DNA from: Ga0077555 sp033764055
Lineage (GTDB): Bacteria; Pseudomonadota; Alphaproteobacteria; Rhizobiales; Hyphomicrobiaceae
Length of the DNA stretch: 64,000 bases
Reading direction: 5' to 3'
NCBI GenBank assembly: GCA_033764055.1
Contig: JANRJI010000104.1
Span: 24,071-88,070 of the forward strand
This document shows positions 9,231 to 18,069 of this stretch, piece after piece (within the stretch, counting starts at the first letter, position 1; every line of letters starts with the position of its first letter). Both the position numbers and the translations under genes were made by a program. The notes under the pieces are model-generated. The model saw only the letters and a program-made list of their open reading frames with translations, had not been told where the DNA came from and did no database searches.

Positions 9231-10052
9231 ATGTCCGCCAAACCCTTCATTGCCGACGAGATGGTCGCCGCCTACGCACGAGATGGTGTCGTGTTCATCC
9301 CCGGGCTGCTTTCCGATCGCCTCGAGGCCCTCGCCGCGGACGTCGAGGCGAACATTGCCGCGCCGAGCCCCCTCAACCGCTCCTACAAGCCTGCCGACGG
9401 CTCCGCACCATTCTTCCAGGACTACTGCAACTGGCAGCGCTATCCGGCCTATCGCAGGGCCATTCTCGAGAGCGCCATGGCCGAGTGCGCCGCCCGCCTC
9501 ATGCAGTCGCGCACGGCACGCATCTTCCACGAGCACGTGCTCGTCAAGGAGCCCGGCAACTCGATGAAGACACCCTGGCACCAGGACCAGCCGTACTATC
9601 TCGTCGAGGGCCGCCAGTCGGTCAGCTTCTGGGTGCCTCTCGATCCTGTCCCCCGCGCTATCTCGGTCGAGTACGTCGCCGGCTCTCACAGGTGGGGCAA
9701 GGACTTCCGGCCCCAGCGCTTCGACGGCACCGCCCTCTACCAGGGCGACGCCAGCGAGGCAGTTCCGGACGTCGAGGCCAAGCGAGAGGACTGGCCGGTG
9801 CTCGGCTTCGACATGCAGCCCGGCGATGCCGTCGCCTTCGACTTCCGCACGTTGCACGGCGCCCCCGCTAACACCACGGCACGCCGCCGCCGTGCCATCT
9901 CGTTCCGCTGGGTCGGCGACGACGCCCGCTTCGCCAAGCGCAAAGGCCGCACGTCGCCGCCGTTCCCGGACCTCGCTTTCGAGGACGGCCAGCCGTTCGG
10001 GGGACCCGAGTTCCCCATCGTCTGGCCGGCAAGCGCCTCTCCCGCCGGATGA
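9231..10052 (+). CDS. Phytanoyl-CoA dioxygenase (PhyH) family protein
   Basis: A non-haem Fe(II)/2-oxoglutarate oxygenase of 273 residues. The iron ligands are visible as HQD in PWHQDQPYYLVEG and the distal His in FRTLHGAP. The 2-oxoglutarate-binding Arg is in RRRRAISFRWVG. Family members hydroxylate carboxylic acids, acyl-CoAs or secondary metabolites; this one lacks a peroxisomal or export signal and is probably cytoplasmic. ATG 9231 is taken as start, though an in-frame ATG 13 codons earlier is possible. The stop overlaps the next start by four bases (ATGA), so it is translationally coupled to the MFS exporter at 10049. Confidence 0.85.
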   Translation: MSAKPFIADEMVAAYARDGVVFIPGLLSDRLEALAADVEANIAAPSPLNRSYKPADGSAPFFQDYCNWQRYPAYRRAILESAMAECAARLMQSRTARIFHEHVLVKEPGNSMKTPWHQDQPYYLVEGRQSVSFWVPLDPVPRAISVEYVAGSHRWGKDFRPQRFDGTALYQGDASEAVPDVEAKREDWPVLGFDMQPGDAVAFDFRTLHGAPANTTARRRRAISFRWVGDDARFAKRKGRTSPPFPDLAFEDGQPFGGPEFPIVWPASASPAG

Positions 10053-11569
10053 CGCAGACCTCCGGATTGGGCAGCATCAGCCCGAGACAGTGGCTGATCC
10101 TGTTCATGGTGCAGCTCGCCACCATGCTGAACGGCATGACCATCACGCTCGCCAACGTGGTGCTGCCGCAGATCAAGGGTGCGATGTCGGCCACACCCGA
10201 GCAGATCGCCTGGGTGGTCACCTTCAACCTCGTCGGCACAGCCGCCGCCACCCTGTTGACCGGCTGGCTGTCACGCCGGCTCGGCTGGCGCAACGTGATG
10301 TTCGTCGCGACTCTGGGCCTCACGCTGTTCTCGTTTCTCTGCGGCATGGCACAGAGCCTCGAGGCCCTCGTTCTGTTCCGCGTCGGCCAGGGCCTGTTCG
10401 GTGCCCCCATCATGCCGATGGGGCAAGCCATCCTGCTTGCCTCCTTTCCCCGCCACCTTCACCCCTTCGTCATGATGCTCTGGGGCATAGGTGGCGTCAT
10501 CGGTCCGGTCACCGGCCCGGTCCTCGGTAGCATCATCAGCGAGGCCACGAACTGGCGCGGCGCCTTCTTCATGGTCGTGCCACCGGGCATCATCGCCACC
10601 GCCATCGTCTGGCTCGCGCTGAGCAAGCACACCGAGCGCTCGACGGCGGAATTCGACTGGACCGGCTTCATCGCCCTGAGCCTCGCCATCGGCTCGGCAC
10701 AGCTCATGCTCGACCGCGGCCACCGGCTCGATTGGTTCGACAGCACCGAGATCGTCGTCGAGGCGCTGCTGGCCGCGATCGCTTTCTGGGTGTTCCTGGT
10801 GCACAGCCTGACCGCAAAGCGTCCGTTCCTCGATCTCGGCGTGCTGCTCGACCGCAACTTCGCAATCGGGCTGCTCCTGGTGTTCGTGCTCGGCATGCTG
10901 AGCTTCACGCCCATGGTGCTGTTCCCAGGGTTGTTGCACGACCTGCGCGGGTATCCGGACGACGCCATCGGCATGCTGCTCGCCGGTCGCGGCTTCGGCA
11001 ACTGGGCCTGCTTCCTGATCATCGTGCCGATGACCAAGCACTACCCGCGCCTTACTGTCGCGACCGGCCTCGCCGCACAGGCAGTGTCGGGCTTCGCCAT
11101 GGCCCGGCTCGACATCAATCTGACCCAGAGCCTCGTCTTCTGGACCAATTTCGTTCAGGGCTTCGGCTTCGGCCTCGCCTTCACGCCGCTGTCCGTCCTG
11201 ACCTTCGCCACGCTGCCGGTGCGCCAGATGACCGAGGGCATGGCCATCTATCACCTCGTGCGCAACTTCGGCTCGTCCATCTTCATCTCCATCTCGATAC
11301 TTTTACTTGTCCGTTCGAGTGCAGCCAATTACGCAGGGCTCACTGAGGTCGTAACCCATTTCAACAAGACGCTGGCACTGCCGGAAGCCATCGGACTGTG
11401 GAGCACGGCGACACCCCGGGGGCTCCTGACGATTGCCGGAGAGATCCAGCGCCAGTCGGCAATGATCGGATACATCAATGCATTCTATCTCTTCGCGATG
11501 ACTGCGGCGGTGGCAGCGCCCTTCGCATGGATCATGCGATCGCCGCCGCCAGCGCAACACGCCGCATGA
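10049..11569 (+). CDS. MFS transporter, DHA2 (EmrB/QacA-like) family
   Basis: A 506-residue integral membrane protein with about 14 hydrophobic helices, as in drug:H+ antiporter family 2. The motif after TM2 is GWLSRRLGWRNVM (motif A position). The TM4-TM5 region is FRVGQGLFGAPIMPMGQA, and motif C-like GGVIGPVTGPVLGSIIS is visible in TM5. EmrB-type proteins export hydrophobic or anionic compounds. The start ATG overlaps the PhyH-like stop. No EmrA-type membrane fusion partner lies beside it. Its substrate could be the product of the coupled dioxygenase, an inference from coupling only. Confidence 0.88.
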   Translation: MTQTSGLGSISPRQWLILFMVQLATMLNGMTITLANVVLPQIKGAMSATPEQIAWVVTFNLVGTAAATLLTGWLSRRLGWRNVMFVATLGLTLFSFLCGMAQSLEALVLFRVGQGLFGAPIMPMGQAILLASFPRHLHPFVMMLWGIGGVIGPVTGPVLGSIISEATNWRGAFFMVVPPGIIATAIVWLALSKHTERSTAEFDWTGFIALSLAIGSAQLMLDRGHRLDWFDSTEIVVEALLAAIAFWVFLVHSLTAKRPFLDLGVLLDRNFAIGLLLVFVLGMLSFTPMVLFPGLLHDLRGYPDDAIGMLLAGRGFGNWACFLIIVPMTKHYPRLTVATGLAAQAVSGFAMARLDINLTQSLVFWTNFVQGFGFGLAFTPLSVLTFATLPVRQMTEGMAIYHLVRNFGSSIFISISILLLVRSSAANYAGLTEVVTHFNKTLALPEAIGLWSTATPRGLLTIAGEIQRQSAMIGYINAFYLFAMTAAVAAPFAWIMRSPPPAQHAA

Positions 11570-11663
11570 CGCCCAACGCAATTGAGCACGCGGGCCCGTG
11601 TGCCGTATCAATGCCGCCCGACGAGCCCCAGACGCCCATCGCGACAATCCCGAGGTGCCGACC

Positions 11664-12074
11664 GTGACCGAGCTGATCGAGAAGCTGCGCAGAAATACGC
11701 CGCCCTTCATGAGGCTGCTCGGTGTCGAGCTGGTCTCTGCCACGCTCGACCGCGTCGAGGCCCGCCTCACCGTCCGCGAGGACATGGAGAACGGCTCGGG
11801 CATCACGCACGGCGGCGTCTATATGAGCTTTGCCGACTACCTCGGCGCCATCGGCACGGTGGCGAACCTGCCCAAAGGGGCCTCTACGACAACCATGGAG
11901 AGCAAGACCAACTTCTTCCGGCCTGCCCCGATCGGCAGCGTCATCACGGGTGTCTCGACCCCGCTGCACAAGGGGCGGCGCACGATGGTCTGGCAGACAC
12001 GGCTGGCGGACAAGGACGACAAGCTGCTGGCGATGATCACCCAGACGCAAATGGTGATCGTCAAGGAAGGATGA
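11664..12074 (+). CDS. Hotdog-fold acyl-CoA thioesterase (PaaI-like)
   Basis: A hotdog-fold thioesterase of about 136 residues. The signature HGGVYMSFADYLGAIG places the catalytic acid (Asp) in the long central helix after the HGG turn. The later strands are STTTMESKTNFFRPAP and GRRTMVWQT. Such enzymes hydrolyse aryl- or acyl-CoA thioesters to free acids. GTG 11664 is chosen because the family usually starts close to TELIEKLRRNTPPFM and a GAGG lies just upstream. An ATG 22 codons earlier is possible but adds an untypical Arg-rich stretch. It sits between two MFS genes on the same strand. Confidence 0.8.
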   Translation: MTELIEKLRRNTPPFMRLLGVELVSATLDRVEARLTVREDMENGSGITHGGVYMSFADYLGAIGTVANLPKGASTTTMESKTNFFRPAPIGSVITGVSTPLHKGRRTMVWQTRLADKDDKLLAMITQTQMVIVKEG

Positions 12075-12150
12075 GCCGCGTTGCGGGCTGCAGGCGCCGG
12101 CAGCCGGGACACCCGGCTCGGCGCGGATCGGATCGGGGATGGGAGCAGAC

Positions 12151-13428
12151 ATGAGCCAGTCGAACCTCATGATGGGCGCTGTGCTGCTGCTCTGCTTCAC
12201 CATGAACATGCTCGCGCGCGGCGCGACCGAGGTGTTCGCGGTGTTCCTGCTGCCAGTCGAGAGGGCGCTCGGTGCATCCCGCTCCGAGATGACCGCGGTT
12301 TACTCCCTGTTCATGCTGGTCATCGGCCTCGGAGGACCACTCGCCGGCACCACCTTCGACAAGCTCGGCGCGCGCGCTTCCTACTGCACCGGCCTCGTCC
12401 TGCTGGGCGCCAGCCTCTATCTGGCCGGCAGCATCACGGCCGTCTGGCAATACGCCTTGACCGTCGGCCTGGCGGCGGGCCTGGGCGTCTGTCTGCTCAG
12501 CATGATCACGGCGAACGCCTTGCTGAGCCGCTGGTATGAGGCCCGCCTCGGCACAGCGATCGGTATCGCCTACGCCGCCTCGGGGCTCGGCATCCTGATC
12601 ATGGCGCCGGTCGCCCAGCTGATGATCGTCGCCTACGGCTGGCGCGACTCCTATCGCATCATCGGCGGAGCCCTCGTAGTCGCCGCCGCCCTGACGGCCG
12701 TGCTGCCGCTGACGCGCATGTCGCGCGGCTCTCCCGCCTGGCAGGAACGCCATGGCAAACGCAATACCCTGAGCTCCGGGTGGAGCGTCGCTGGCGCCAT
12801 TCGAACGCGCACCTTCTGGGCGCTGTTCTGCGTCTACATGTTGACGTCACTGGCCTCGTTCGCGGTGACCCCGCAATCGGTCGCCGCAATGGTGGAGGCC
12901 GGCATCGCGCCCCTGGCAGCCGCAGGTGCCTTCGGCCTCTCAGGCATGCTGTCCCTGATCGGCAACTCGACGATTGCCCCGCTGGTCGACCGTTTCGGCC
13001 AGCGTCTGATGCTTTCGCTGTCCTATCTCGGCACGATCATCGGCATCCTGTGCCTGGCCGCCTTGCCGTACTATCCATCGATGGCCCTCGTCTATGCCTG
13101 GGCGATCCTGTTCGGCATCAATCAGGGAACGCGCGGCCCGATCATCTCGACGATCACCGCGACGCTGTTTGCCGGCGGCGGCGTAGGCCGCATCTACGGC
13201 ACGATGGCGCTCGGCATGGGCGGCGGAGCCGCGGCGGGCTCGTGGGCCTCCGGCCTCTTGCACGACTACACCAGCAGCTACCTGGCCTCCTTCACGCTGG
13301 CGGCGTTGTGCGCGGCCGTCGGCATGATGACGTTCTGGACCGTGCCGCTGCTCAGCGACGCCCGCCGGATCAACGAGGAGCGACATGCAGCAGCCACGAG
13401 CGCGCCCGATAAGCCGCCCGCCTCGTGA
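12151..13428 (+). CDS. MFS transporter, monocarboxylate/oxalate-formate antiporter-like
   Basis: A 12-helix MFS carrier of about 425 residues. The order MNMLARGATEVFAVFLLPVERALG, TTFDKLGARASYCTG (motif A) and, after the mid loop, LVDRFGQRLMLSL (motif A repeat) resembles the anion:cation symporter or oxalate/formate antiporter (OFA) branch. That branch moves small carboxylates. ATG 12151 is preferred over ATG 12139 because GGGAGC lies seven bases upstream. It closes the dioxygenase / exporter / thioesterase / carrier unit and is convergent with topA. Confidence 0.83.
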   Translation: MSQSNLMMGAVLLLCFTMNMLARGATEVFAVFLLPVERALGASRSEMTAVYSLFMLVIGLGGPLAGTTFDKLGARASYCTGLVLLGASLYLAGSITAVWQYALTVGLAAGLGVCLLSMITANALLSRWYEARLGTAIGIAYAASGLGILIMAPVAQLMIVAYGWRDSYRIIGGALVVAAALTAVLPLTRMSRGSPAWQERHGKRNTLSSGWSVAGAIRTRTFWALFCVYMLTSLASFAVTPQSVAAMVEAGIAPLAAAGAFGLSGMLSLIGNSTIAPLVDRFGQRLMLSLSYLGTIIGILCLAALPYYPSMALVYAWAILFGINQGTRGPIISTITATLFAGGGVGRIYGTMALGMGGGAAAGSWASGLLHDYTSSYLASFTLAALCAAVGMMTFWTVPLLSDARRINEERHAAATSAPDKPPAS

Positions 13429-13561
13429 CGACAGGCTCGGGGAGCGCTGCCGACGGCCCCAAGCTGGGGAGCCGCAACGATCTGCGCAGCGCTCTGCACG
13501 AGCTGCCGTATCGCGTGACTCGGGCCGAGGCACGGCACGGCACGGATCACTGCGGTAGACA

Positions 13562-16330
13562 TTACTCCGCAGCATCCTTCCGAGGCGACTTCGCCGGGGT
13601 CTTTTTCCGGGGCGCAGCCTTCCTGGCGGGTACGCCGTCGTCATTGGCGGCCGATGACGCAGCCGACTTCGCGCCCTTGGTCTTCGCCTTGAAGCCGCCC
13701 TTCTTCCCGCCGCCCTTGGCCGCCCGCTCGGCAAGCAGGGCGACCGCCTCCTCGACCGTCACGTCGCCGGGCTCCTTGCCGCGCGGGATGGTGGCATTGA
13801 CACCGTTCCAGGCAACGTAGGGCCCGTAGCGGCCGTCGAGGACCTCCATCCGGCCGCCCTCGGGGTGCTCGCCGAGCTCCTTCAGCACCTTGCGCTGGGC
13901 TTGGCCGCGGCCGAACCGACCGACCTTGCCGGCCGCCTTCTCGGCGAGCACGGTGACGGCACGGTTGAGGCCGATCTCGAATACCTCGTCGACGCTCTCG
14001 AGGTTGGCATAGACGCGCTTCTTCTCGTCCTCGCCCGCAGCTGCTTCCTGCACCACGAATGGGCCAAATCGTCCAATGCCCGCAAGGATCGGCGCCTGCG
14101 TCTCGGGATGCTTCCCGACGAGGCGCGGCAGGCTGAGGAGACGCAGGGCCCGCTCCAGATCGAGGGTCTCCGGCTCCCATCCCTTAGGCAGGGAAGCGCG
14201 CTTCGGCTTCTCACCCTTGGCTGCCGCATCGCCGAGCTGGACGTACCAGCCGAAGCGGCCGTTCTTGAGATGCACCTCGAGTCCAGTGTCGGGGTCGACG
14301 CCGAGGCTACGGTCCTGGCCCGCTTGCTCCTCGCCGTCGGCAGGCGGCGACAGCGAGCGCCGGTAGGTGCAGGGGGCCGTCCCGTTGTCGCCCTTGTAGT
14401 TGCTGCAGCCGATGAAGGCGCCCGAATCGCGGCTGAGAACCAGCGACAGCGTACCCAGGCCGCAGCGGGGGCAGGTGCGCGGATTGGAGCCGTCCCCCCT
14501 GTCCGGAAAGATGTGCGGCGCAAGCAGCTCGGTCAGCGCCTCGCGCACCTGGGCGAAGTCGAGCTCCTTGGTCTCTGCCACCTGGCTGATGAACTCGCGC
14601 CAGAAGTCGCGCAGCACCTCCTTCCAGGCGAGCTTGTGATCGGAGATGAGATCCAGCTTCTCCTCGAGGCTCGCCGTATAGTCGTATTCGACGTAGCGCA
14701 GGAAGAAGCTCTCGAGGAAGGCGGTGACGAGCCGGCCCTTGTCCTCGGGCACGAGCCGCTTCTTGTCGATCCGAACGTAGGCGCGCTCCTGCAGCACGGC
14801 GAGCGTCGAGGCATAGGTCGACGGCCGGCCGATGCCGAGCTCCTCCATGCGCTTGACGAGCGTCGCCTCGGTGTAGCGCGGCGGCGGCTGCGTGAAGTGC
14901 TGGTTGGTGTCGATGCCCTTGTTGCGCAGCCGATCGCCGGCAGCGAGCGGCGGCAGGCGGGTGGCGTCGTCCTCATCGCCCTGACGGTCGTCCTTGCCCC
15001 GGTCGATGGTGAGCTGGCGGTCGTCGCGGCCCTCCTCGTAGAGCCTGAGGAAACCGTCGAACTGAATCACGGATCCCGTGGCGCGAAAGCCGTAGGCCTT
15101 GCCGTCGCGGCCCTTGACGTCGATGTCGGCGGTGGTCTGCTCGACGTCGGCCGAGGCCATCTGGCTCGCTACCGCGCGCTTCCAGATGAGTTCGTAGAGG
15201 CGGGCCTGATCCTTGTCGAGGAAGCGTGCCACGTCCTGTGGCCGCCGCCGCACGTCGGTCGGCCGGATGGCCTCGTGTGCCTCCTGGGCATTCTTGGCCT
15301 TGGCCTTGTACTCACGGATGAACGGCGCCACGTAGCGCTTGCCGAAGTCGGCTTCGATCTGGCGTCGGATCTGGGCGACGGCCTCGGGGATGATGGTGAC
15401 TCCATCGGTCCGCATGTAGGTGATGAGGCCCACCGTCTCGCCGTCGAGATCGACGCCCTCGTAGAGACGCTGGGCGATGTTCATGGTCTGCTTGGCCGAG
15501 TAGCCGAGCTTCCGCGAGGCGTCCATCTGCAGGGTCGAGGTGGAGAACGGAGCGTAGGGGTTGCGCTTCCTCGCCTGCTTGTCGACCGAGCGGACGGTGA
15601 AATCGCGCCCGTCTACCGCCGCCTTGATGGCCGCGGCCGAGGCCTCTGTCTTGATTGCGAGCCGGTCGAGACGGGCGCCGTCAATGGCATGAAGGCGCGC
15701 CTCGATGTCCTCGGCTTTCGCCGTCGCGAGCCTGGCGACGATCGTCCAGTACTCCTCGGTGCGAAAGCGCTCGATCTCGAGCTCGCGGTCGCAGACGAGC
15801 CTCAGCGCCACCGACTGCACGCGCCCCGCCGACCGAGCCCCCGGCAGCTTGCGCCACAGCACGGGCGAGAGGTTGAAGCCCACGAGATAGTCGAGCGCCC
15901 GGCGCGCGAGGTACGCCTCGACCAGTGGCGCATCGATGTCGCGAGGCGCCTTCATCGCGTCGAGGACGGACTGCTTTGTCACCGCATTGAAGGTCACCCG
16001 CTCGACGGGCGTGCCCTTTCTGAGGGCCTTTTTCTGGTTCAGCAACTCGAGAATGTGCCACGAGATGGCTTCGCCCTCGCGATCGGGATCGGTGGCCAGG
16101 ATCAGCTTGTCCGCCTTCTTCACCGCTTCTGCGATCTCGCGCATCACCTTGCGGCCGCGATCGTCGTCCGCCGCCCAGTGCATGGCGAAATCGTTGTCGG
16201 GCTCGACCGAGCCGTCCTTGGACGGCAGGTCGCGAACATGACCGTAGCTGGCGATGACTCTGTAGCCCGACCCAAGGTACTTGTTGATCGCTTTTGCCTT
16301 GGCGGCCGATTCGACGATGACAACGTTCAT
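13562..16330 (-). CDS. topA: DNA topoisomerase I (type IA)
   Basis: Relaxes negatively supercoiled DNA. The 922-residue protein has the Toprim domain at the N-terminus (MNVVIVESAAKAKAINKYLG and the acidic DPDREGEA). The strand-cleaving Tyr is in GLITYMRTDG at about residue 305. The gate domain GIGRPSTYAS follows. One four-Cys zinc-finger module is visible (CPRCG to C-x14-C spacing around residues 620-660), then two Topo-C-like repeats (FGWYVQLG, FGPFVVQ, YGPYVAWNG) and a Lys/Ala-rich tail that probably binds DNA. It has its own promoter (see 16418-16446), although dprA and plsY lie upstream on the same strand. Confidence 0.97.
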   Translation of the reverse strand: MNVVIVESAAKAKAINKYLGSGYRVIASYGHVRDLPSKDGSVEPDNDFAMHWAADDDRGRKVMREIAEAVKKADKLILATDPDREGEAISWHILELLNQKKALRKGTPVERVTFNAVTKQSVLDAMKAPRDIDAPLVEAYLARRALDYLVGFNLSPVLWRKLPGARSAGRVQSVALRLVCDRELEIERFRTEEYWTIVARLATAKAEDIEARLHAIDGARLDRLAIKTEASAAAIKAAVDGRDFTVRSVDKQARKRNPYAPFSTSTLQMDASRKLGYSAKQTMNIAQRLYEGVDLDGETVGLITYMRTDGVTIIPEAVAQIRRQIEADFGKRYVAPFIREYKAKAKNAQEAHEAIRPTDVRRRPQDVARFLDKDQARLYELIWKRAVASQMASADVEQTTADIDVKGRDGKAYGFRATGSVIQFDGFLRLYEEGRDDRQLTIDRGKDDRQGDEDDATRLPPLAAGDRLRNKGIDTNQHFTQPPPRYTEATLVKRMEELGIGRPSTYASTLAVLQERAYVRIDKKRLVPEDKGRLVTAFLESFFLRYVEYDYTASLEEKLDLISDHKLAWKEVLRDFWREFISQVAETKELDFAQVREALTELLAPHIFPDRGDGSNPRTCPRCGLGTLSLVLSRDSGAFIGCSNYKGDNGTAPCTYRRSLSPPADGEEQAGQDRSLGVDPDTGLEVHLKNGRFGWYVQLGDAAAKGEKPKRASLPKGWEPETLDLERALRLLSLPRLVGKHPETQAPILAGIGRFGPFVVQEAAAGEDEKKRVYANLESVDEVFEIGLNRAVTVLAEKAAGKVGRFGRGQAQRKVLKELGEHPEGGRMEVLDGRYGPYVAWNGVNATIPRGKEPGDVTVEEAVALLAERAAKGGGKKGGFKAKTKGAKSAASSAANDDGVPARKAAPRKKTPAKSPRKDAAE

Positions 16331-16417
16331 TGAAGTCCGTTCGGTTGGGCCCGGTCGGCGTCTCTTCAGCTCGTAGTCAGGTCGCAGCGACCGGCCGGCA
16401 GCTCATGATCGGGCCAG

Positions 16418-16446
16418 GATATGGGTGAGCCGTCGGTTGCTGTCAA
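16418..16446 (-). promoter_or_regulatory. Sigma70-type promoter for topA
   Basis: On the minus strand a perfect TTGACA (-35, 16446-16441) is separated by 17 bases from CATATC (-10, 16423-16418). The predicted start near 16411 gives a leader of about 80 bases to topA. Good spacing and a consensus -35 make this one of the two best promoter matches seen. Confidence 0.6.
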
Positions 16447-16486
16447 ACCGGCGCTAAGTTGCAACGCGATTTACTACTACCCTCAA

Positions 16487-16515
16487 TTGCAATGACCGAT
16501 GTTCCGTTGTACGAT
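16487..16515 (+). promoter_or_regulatory. Sigma70-type promoter for the 81-residue protein gene
   Basis: TTGCAA at 16487-16492, a 17-base spacer, and TACGAT at 16510-16515. The predicted start near 16522 lies about 37 bases before ATG 16559. It is divergent from, and within 41 bases of, the topA promoter. Confidence 0.45.
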
Positions 16516-16558
16516 ACTTCTCGTCCATTTCGTTGGCCAGGGTCGGAGGACGATCGAC

Positions 16559-16804
16559 ATGCAGGCTGATGCGTCGAGAGGCAATCGGTGCAATCGCGGG
16601 GAAATCGGGGCTCAGTCGAGCGATCCCGACCTGCCCGCACCGATGCTGCCCGGCCCGGAGGAGGCCAGCCGCGAATACATCGAGTTCCTTGCGGATATGA
16701 TTCAAGAGCTTTGCGCGCTGTCCCGGCGCGTCGGCAGTCCGACGCTGTCGGGTCTTCTAGAGCTGGCCCACCACCAAGCCGAGCTCGATGCGCGGCGGCG
16801 GTGA
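16559..16804 (+). CDS. Small conserved-looking helical protein, function unknown
   Basis: An 81-residue protein on the strand opposite to topA and dprA. The N-terminal half is polar and probably disordered. The C-terminal half, EYIEFLADMIQELCALSRRVG followed by LSGLLELAHHQAELDARRR, forms two amphipathic helices. This pattern is shared, from general recollection, by many small alphaproteobacterial proteins of unknown role. Start ATG 16559 has GGAGG about nine bases upstream and a promoter-like sequence further up. The reading frame ends 30 bases before the dprA stop, convergent with dprA. I infer a real gene from ribosome binding site, promoter and helix pattern. Confidence 0.6.
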   Translation: MQADASRGNRCNRGEIGAQSSDPDLPAPMLPGPEEASREYIEFLADMIQELCALSRRVGSPTLSGLLELAHHQAELDARRR

Positions 16805-16833
16805 CTGTCGGAGTGCAACATACCGGCCACGGA

Positions 16834-18069
16834 TTACTCTGAGCGCAGCGAGACGAGCTGGCCACCATGCTGCTCGATGCGGCCAGCCAGTGCCAGCTCC
16901 AACAGGGCTACCTTCGCCACGTGCGCGGGAATCCCGGCCGCCCTAGCCACCTCGTCGAGTGTGGCCGGCGCCGGACCGAGCACACCGAGCACAGCCTCGA
17001 CCGCATCAACGGGGCTGCTGCCGGGGATCCCGGCGTCCGCCGACCGGCGAATGCTGCCGGTGCCGGCTTGCCCACGCGGCGCAGGCAGCGGTGTCGAGAC
17101 CGGAGGCTCGGCAAGGGTGGGGCGCGGCTCCGCGCCCGGCGCCCGATGTCGCAGCGGTGCCAGCTCGGCCACCACTTCGTCTGCCGACGTGATCATGATG
17201 GCTCCCTGGCGGATCAACCCGTTGGGCCCTTCGGCACGGGGATCGAGCGGATGGCCCGGTACCGCCATCACGAGCCGCCCCTGCTCATTGGCCGTCCGTG
17301 CCGTGATCAGGCTGCCGGAGCGCTTCGCCGCCTCGACGACGATCGTCGCCAGCGCGACCCCCGAGATGATTCGGTTGCGCCGCGGGAAATCCTGGGCGCG
17401 CGGCTGGAAGCCGGGCGGCAACTCCGTGACGAGGCACCCTTTGTCGGCGATGCGCGCGTAAAGATCCTCGTTCTCCGGCGGATAGACGAAGTCGATCCCA
17501 CCCGCGAGCACGGCCACCGTGCCGGTTGCGAGGGCGGCCTCGTGGGTTGCACTGTCGATGCCGCGAGCAAGGCCGGAGACGACCACGTAGCCTTCCGCCC
17601 CGATGCGTGTCGCCAGCATCCGCGCCATGCGCGTCCCCGCTGCCGACGCGTTGCGCGAGCCGACCATAGCAACCATTGGCCGGCCGAGCAGCTCCTCCCG
17701 TCCCTTGACATAGAGCAGCGGCGGAGGCGCATCGAGGCTTGCAAGTGCCGGCGGATAGCCGGGCTCGATGGTGAAGATCGGACGGGCCCCCAGGCGGCGC
17801 GCGGCCTCCAGCTCGGCCTCCGCCCTCGAAGCCGGGCAGATGGCGATCGCACCGCTACGCCCAGCTCGGCGCGACAGCTCCGGCAAGACCGCGAGCGCCT
17901 TCTCCGCACCCCCGTAGTGGTTGATGAGCTCGCGAAACGTGACCGGGCCGACGTTCTCGGAACGGATCAGGCGAAGACAGGCGAGCCGCCCGGCGTCGTC
18001 GAGAACTGCCACGGGCAGCGGCGCCGGAGTGAAAAGATCGGGCTCGCTCTCCCTATCCCTTGGCGCCAA
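16834..18069 (-). CDS. dprA: DNA processing protein DprA (Smf)
   Basis: Binds incoming single-stranded DNA during natural transformation and loads RecA. The 411-residue protein has a SAM-like N-terminal helix region (ACLRLIRSENVGPVTF). The Rossmann-like core has MVGSRNASAAGTRMAR, VVSGLARGIDSATHEAAL and FPRRNRIISGVA, then EQGRLVMAVPG. A Pro-rich linker leads to a C-terminal winged-helix DML1-like domain (TLDEVARAAGIPAHVAKVALLEL). The start is a TTG at 18069 with GGAG seven bases upstream; no ATG or GTG with a site fits the conserved N-terminus. It overlaps the plsY 3' end by 17 bases, so the two are co-transcribed. Confidence 0.94.
   Translation of the reverse strand: MAPRDRESEPDLFTPAPLPVAVLDDAGRLACLRLIRSENVGPVTFRELINHYGGAEKALAVLPELSRRAGRSGAIAICPASRAEAELEAARRLGARPIFTIEPGYPPALASLDAPPPLLYVKGREELLGRPMVAMVGSRNASAAGTRMARMLATRIGAEGYVVVSGLARGIDSATHEAALATGTVAVLAGGIDFVYPPENEDLYARIADKGCLVTELPPGFQPRAQDFPRRNRIISGVALATIVVEAAKRSGSLITARTANEQGRLVMAVPGHPLDPRAEGPNGLIRQGAIMITSADEVVAELAPLRHRAPGAEPRPTLAEPPVSTPLPAPRGQAGTGSIRRSADAGIPGSSPVDAVEAVLGVLGPAPATLDEVARAAGIPAHVAKVALLELALAGRIEQHGGQLVSLRSE

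Noticed and set aside
13865..16333. Long open frame on the plus strand opposite topA
   Set aside because: Long antisense frames are usual in GC-rich DNA; topA carries every expected motif and the opposite frame matches no family.
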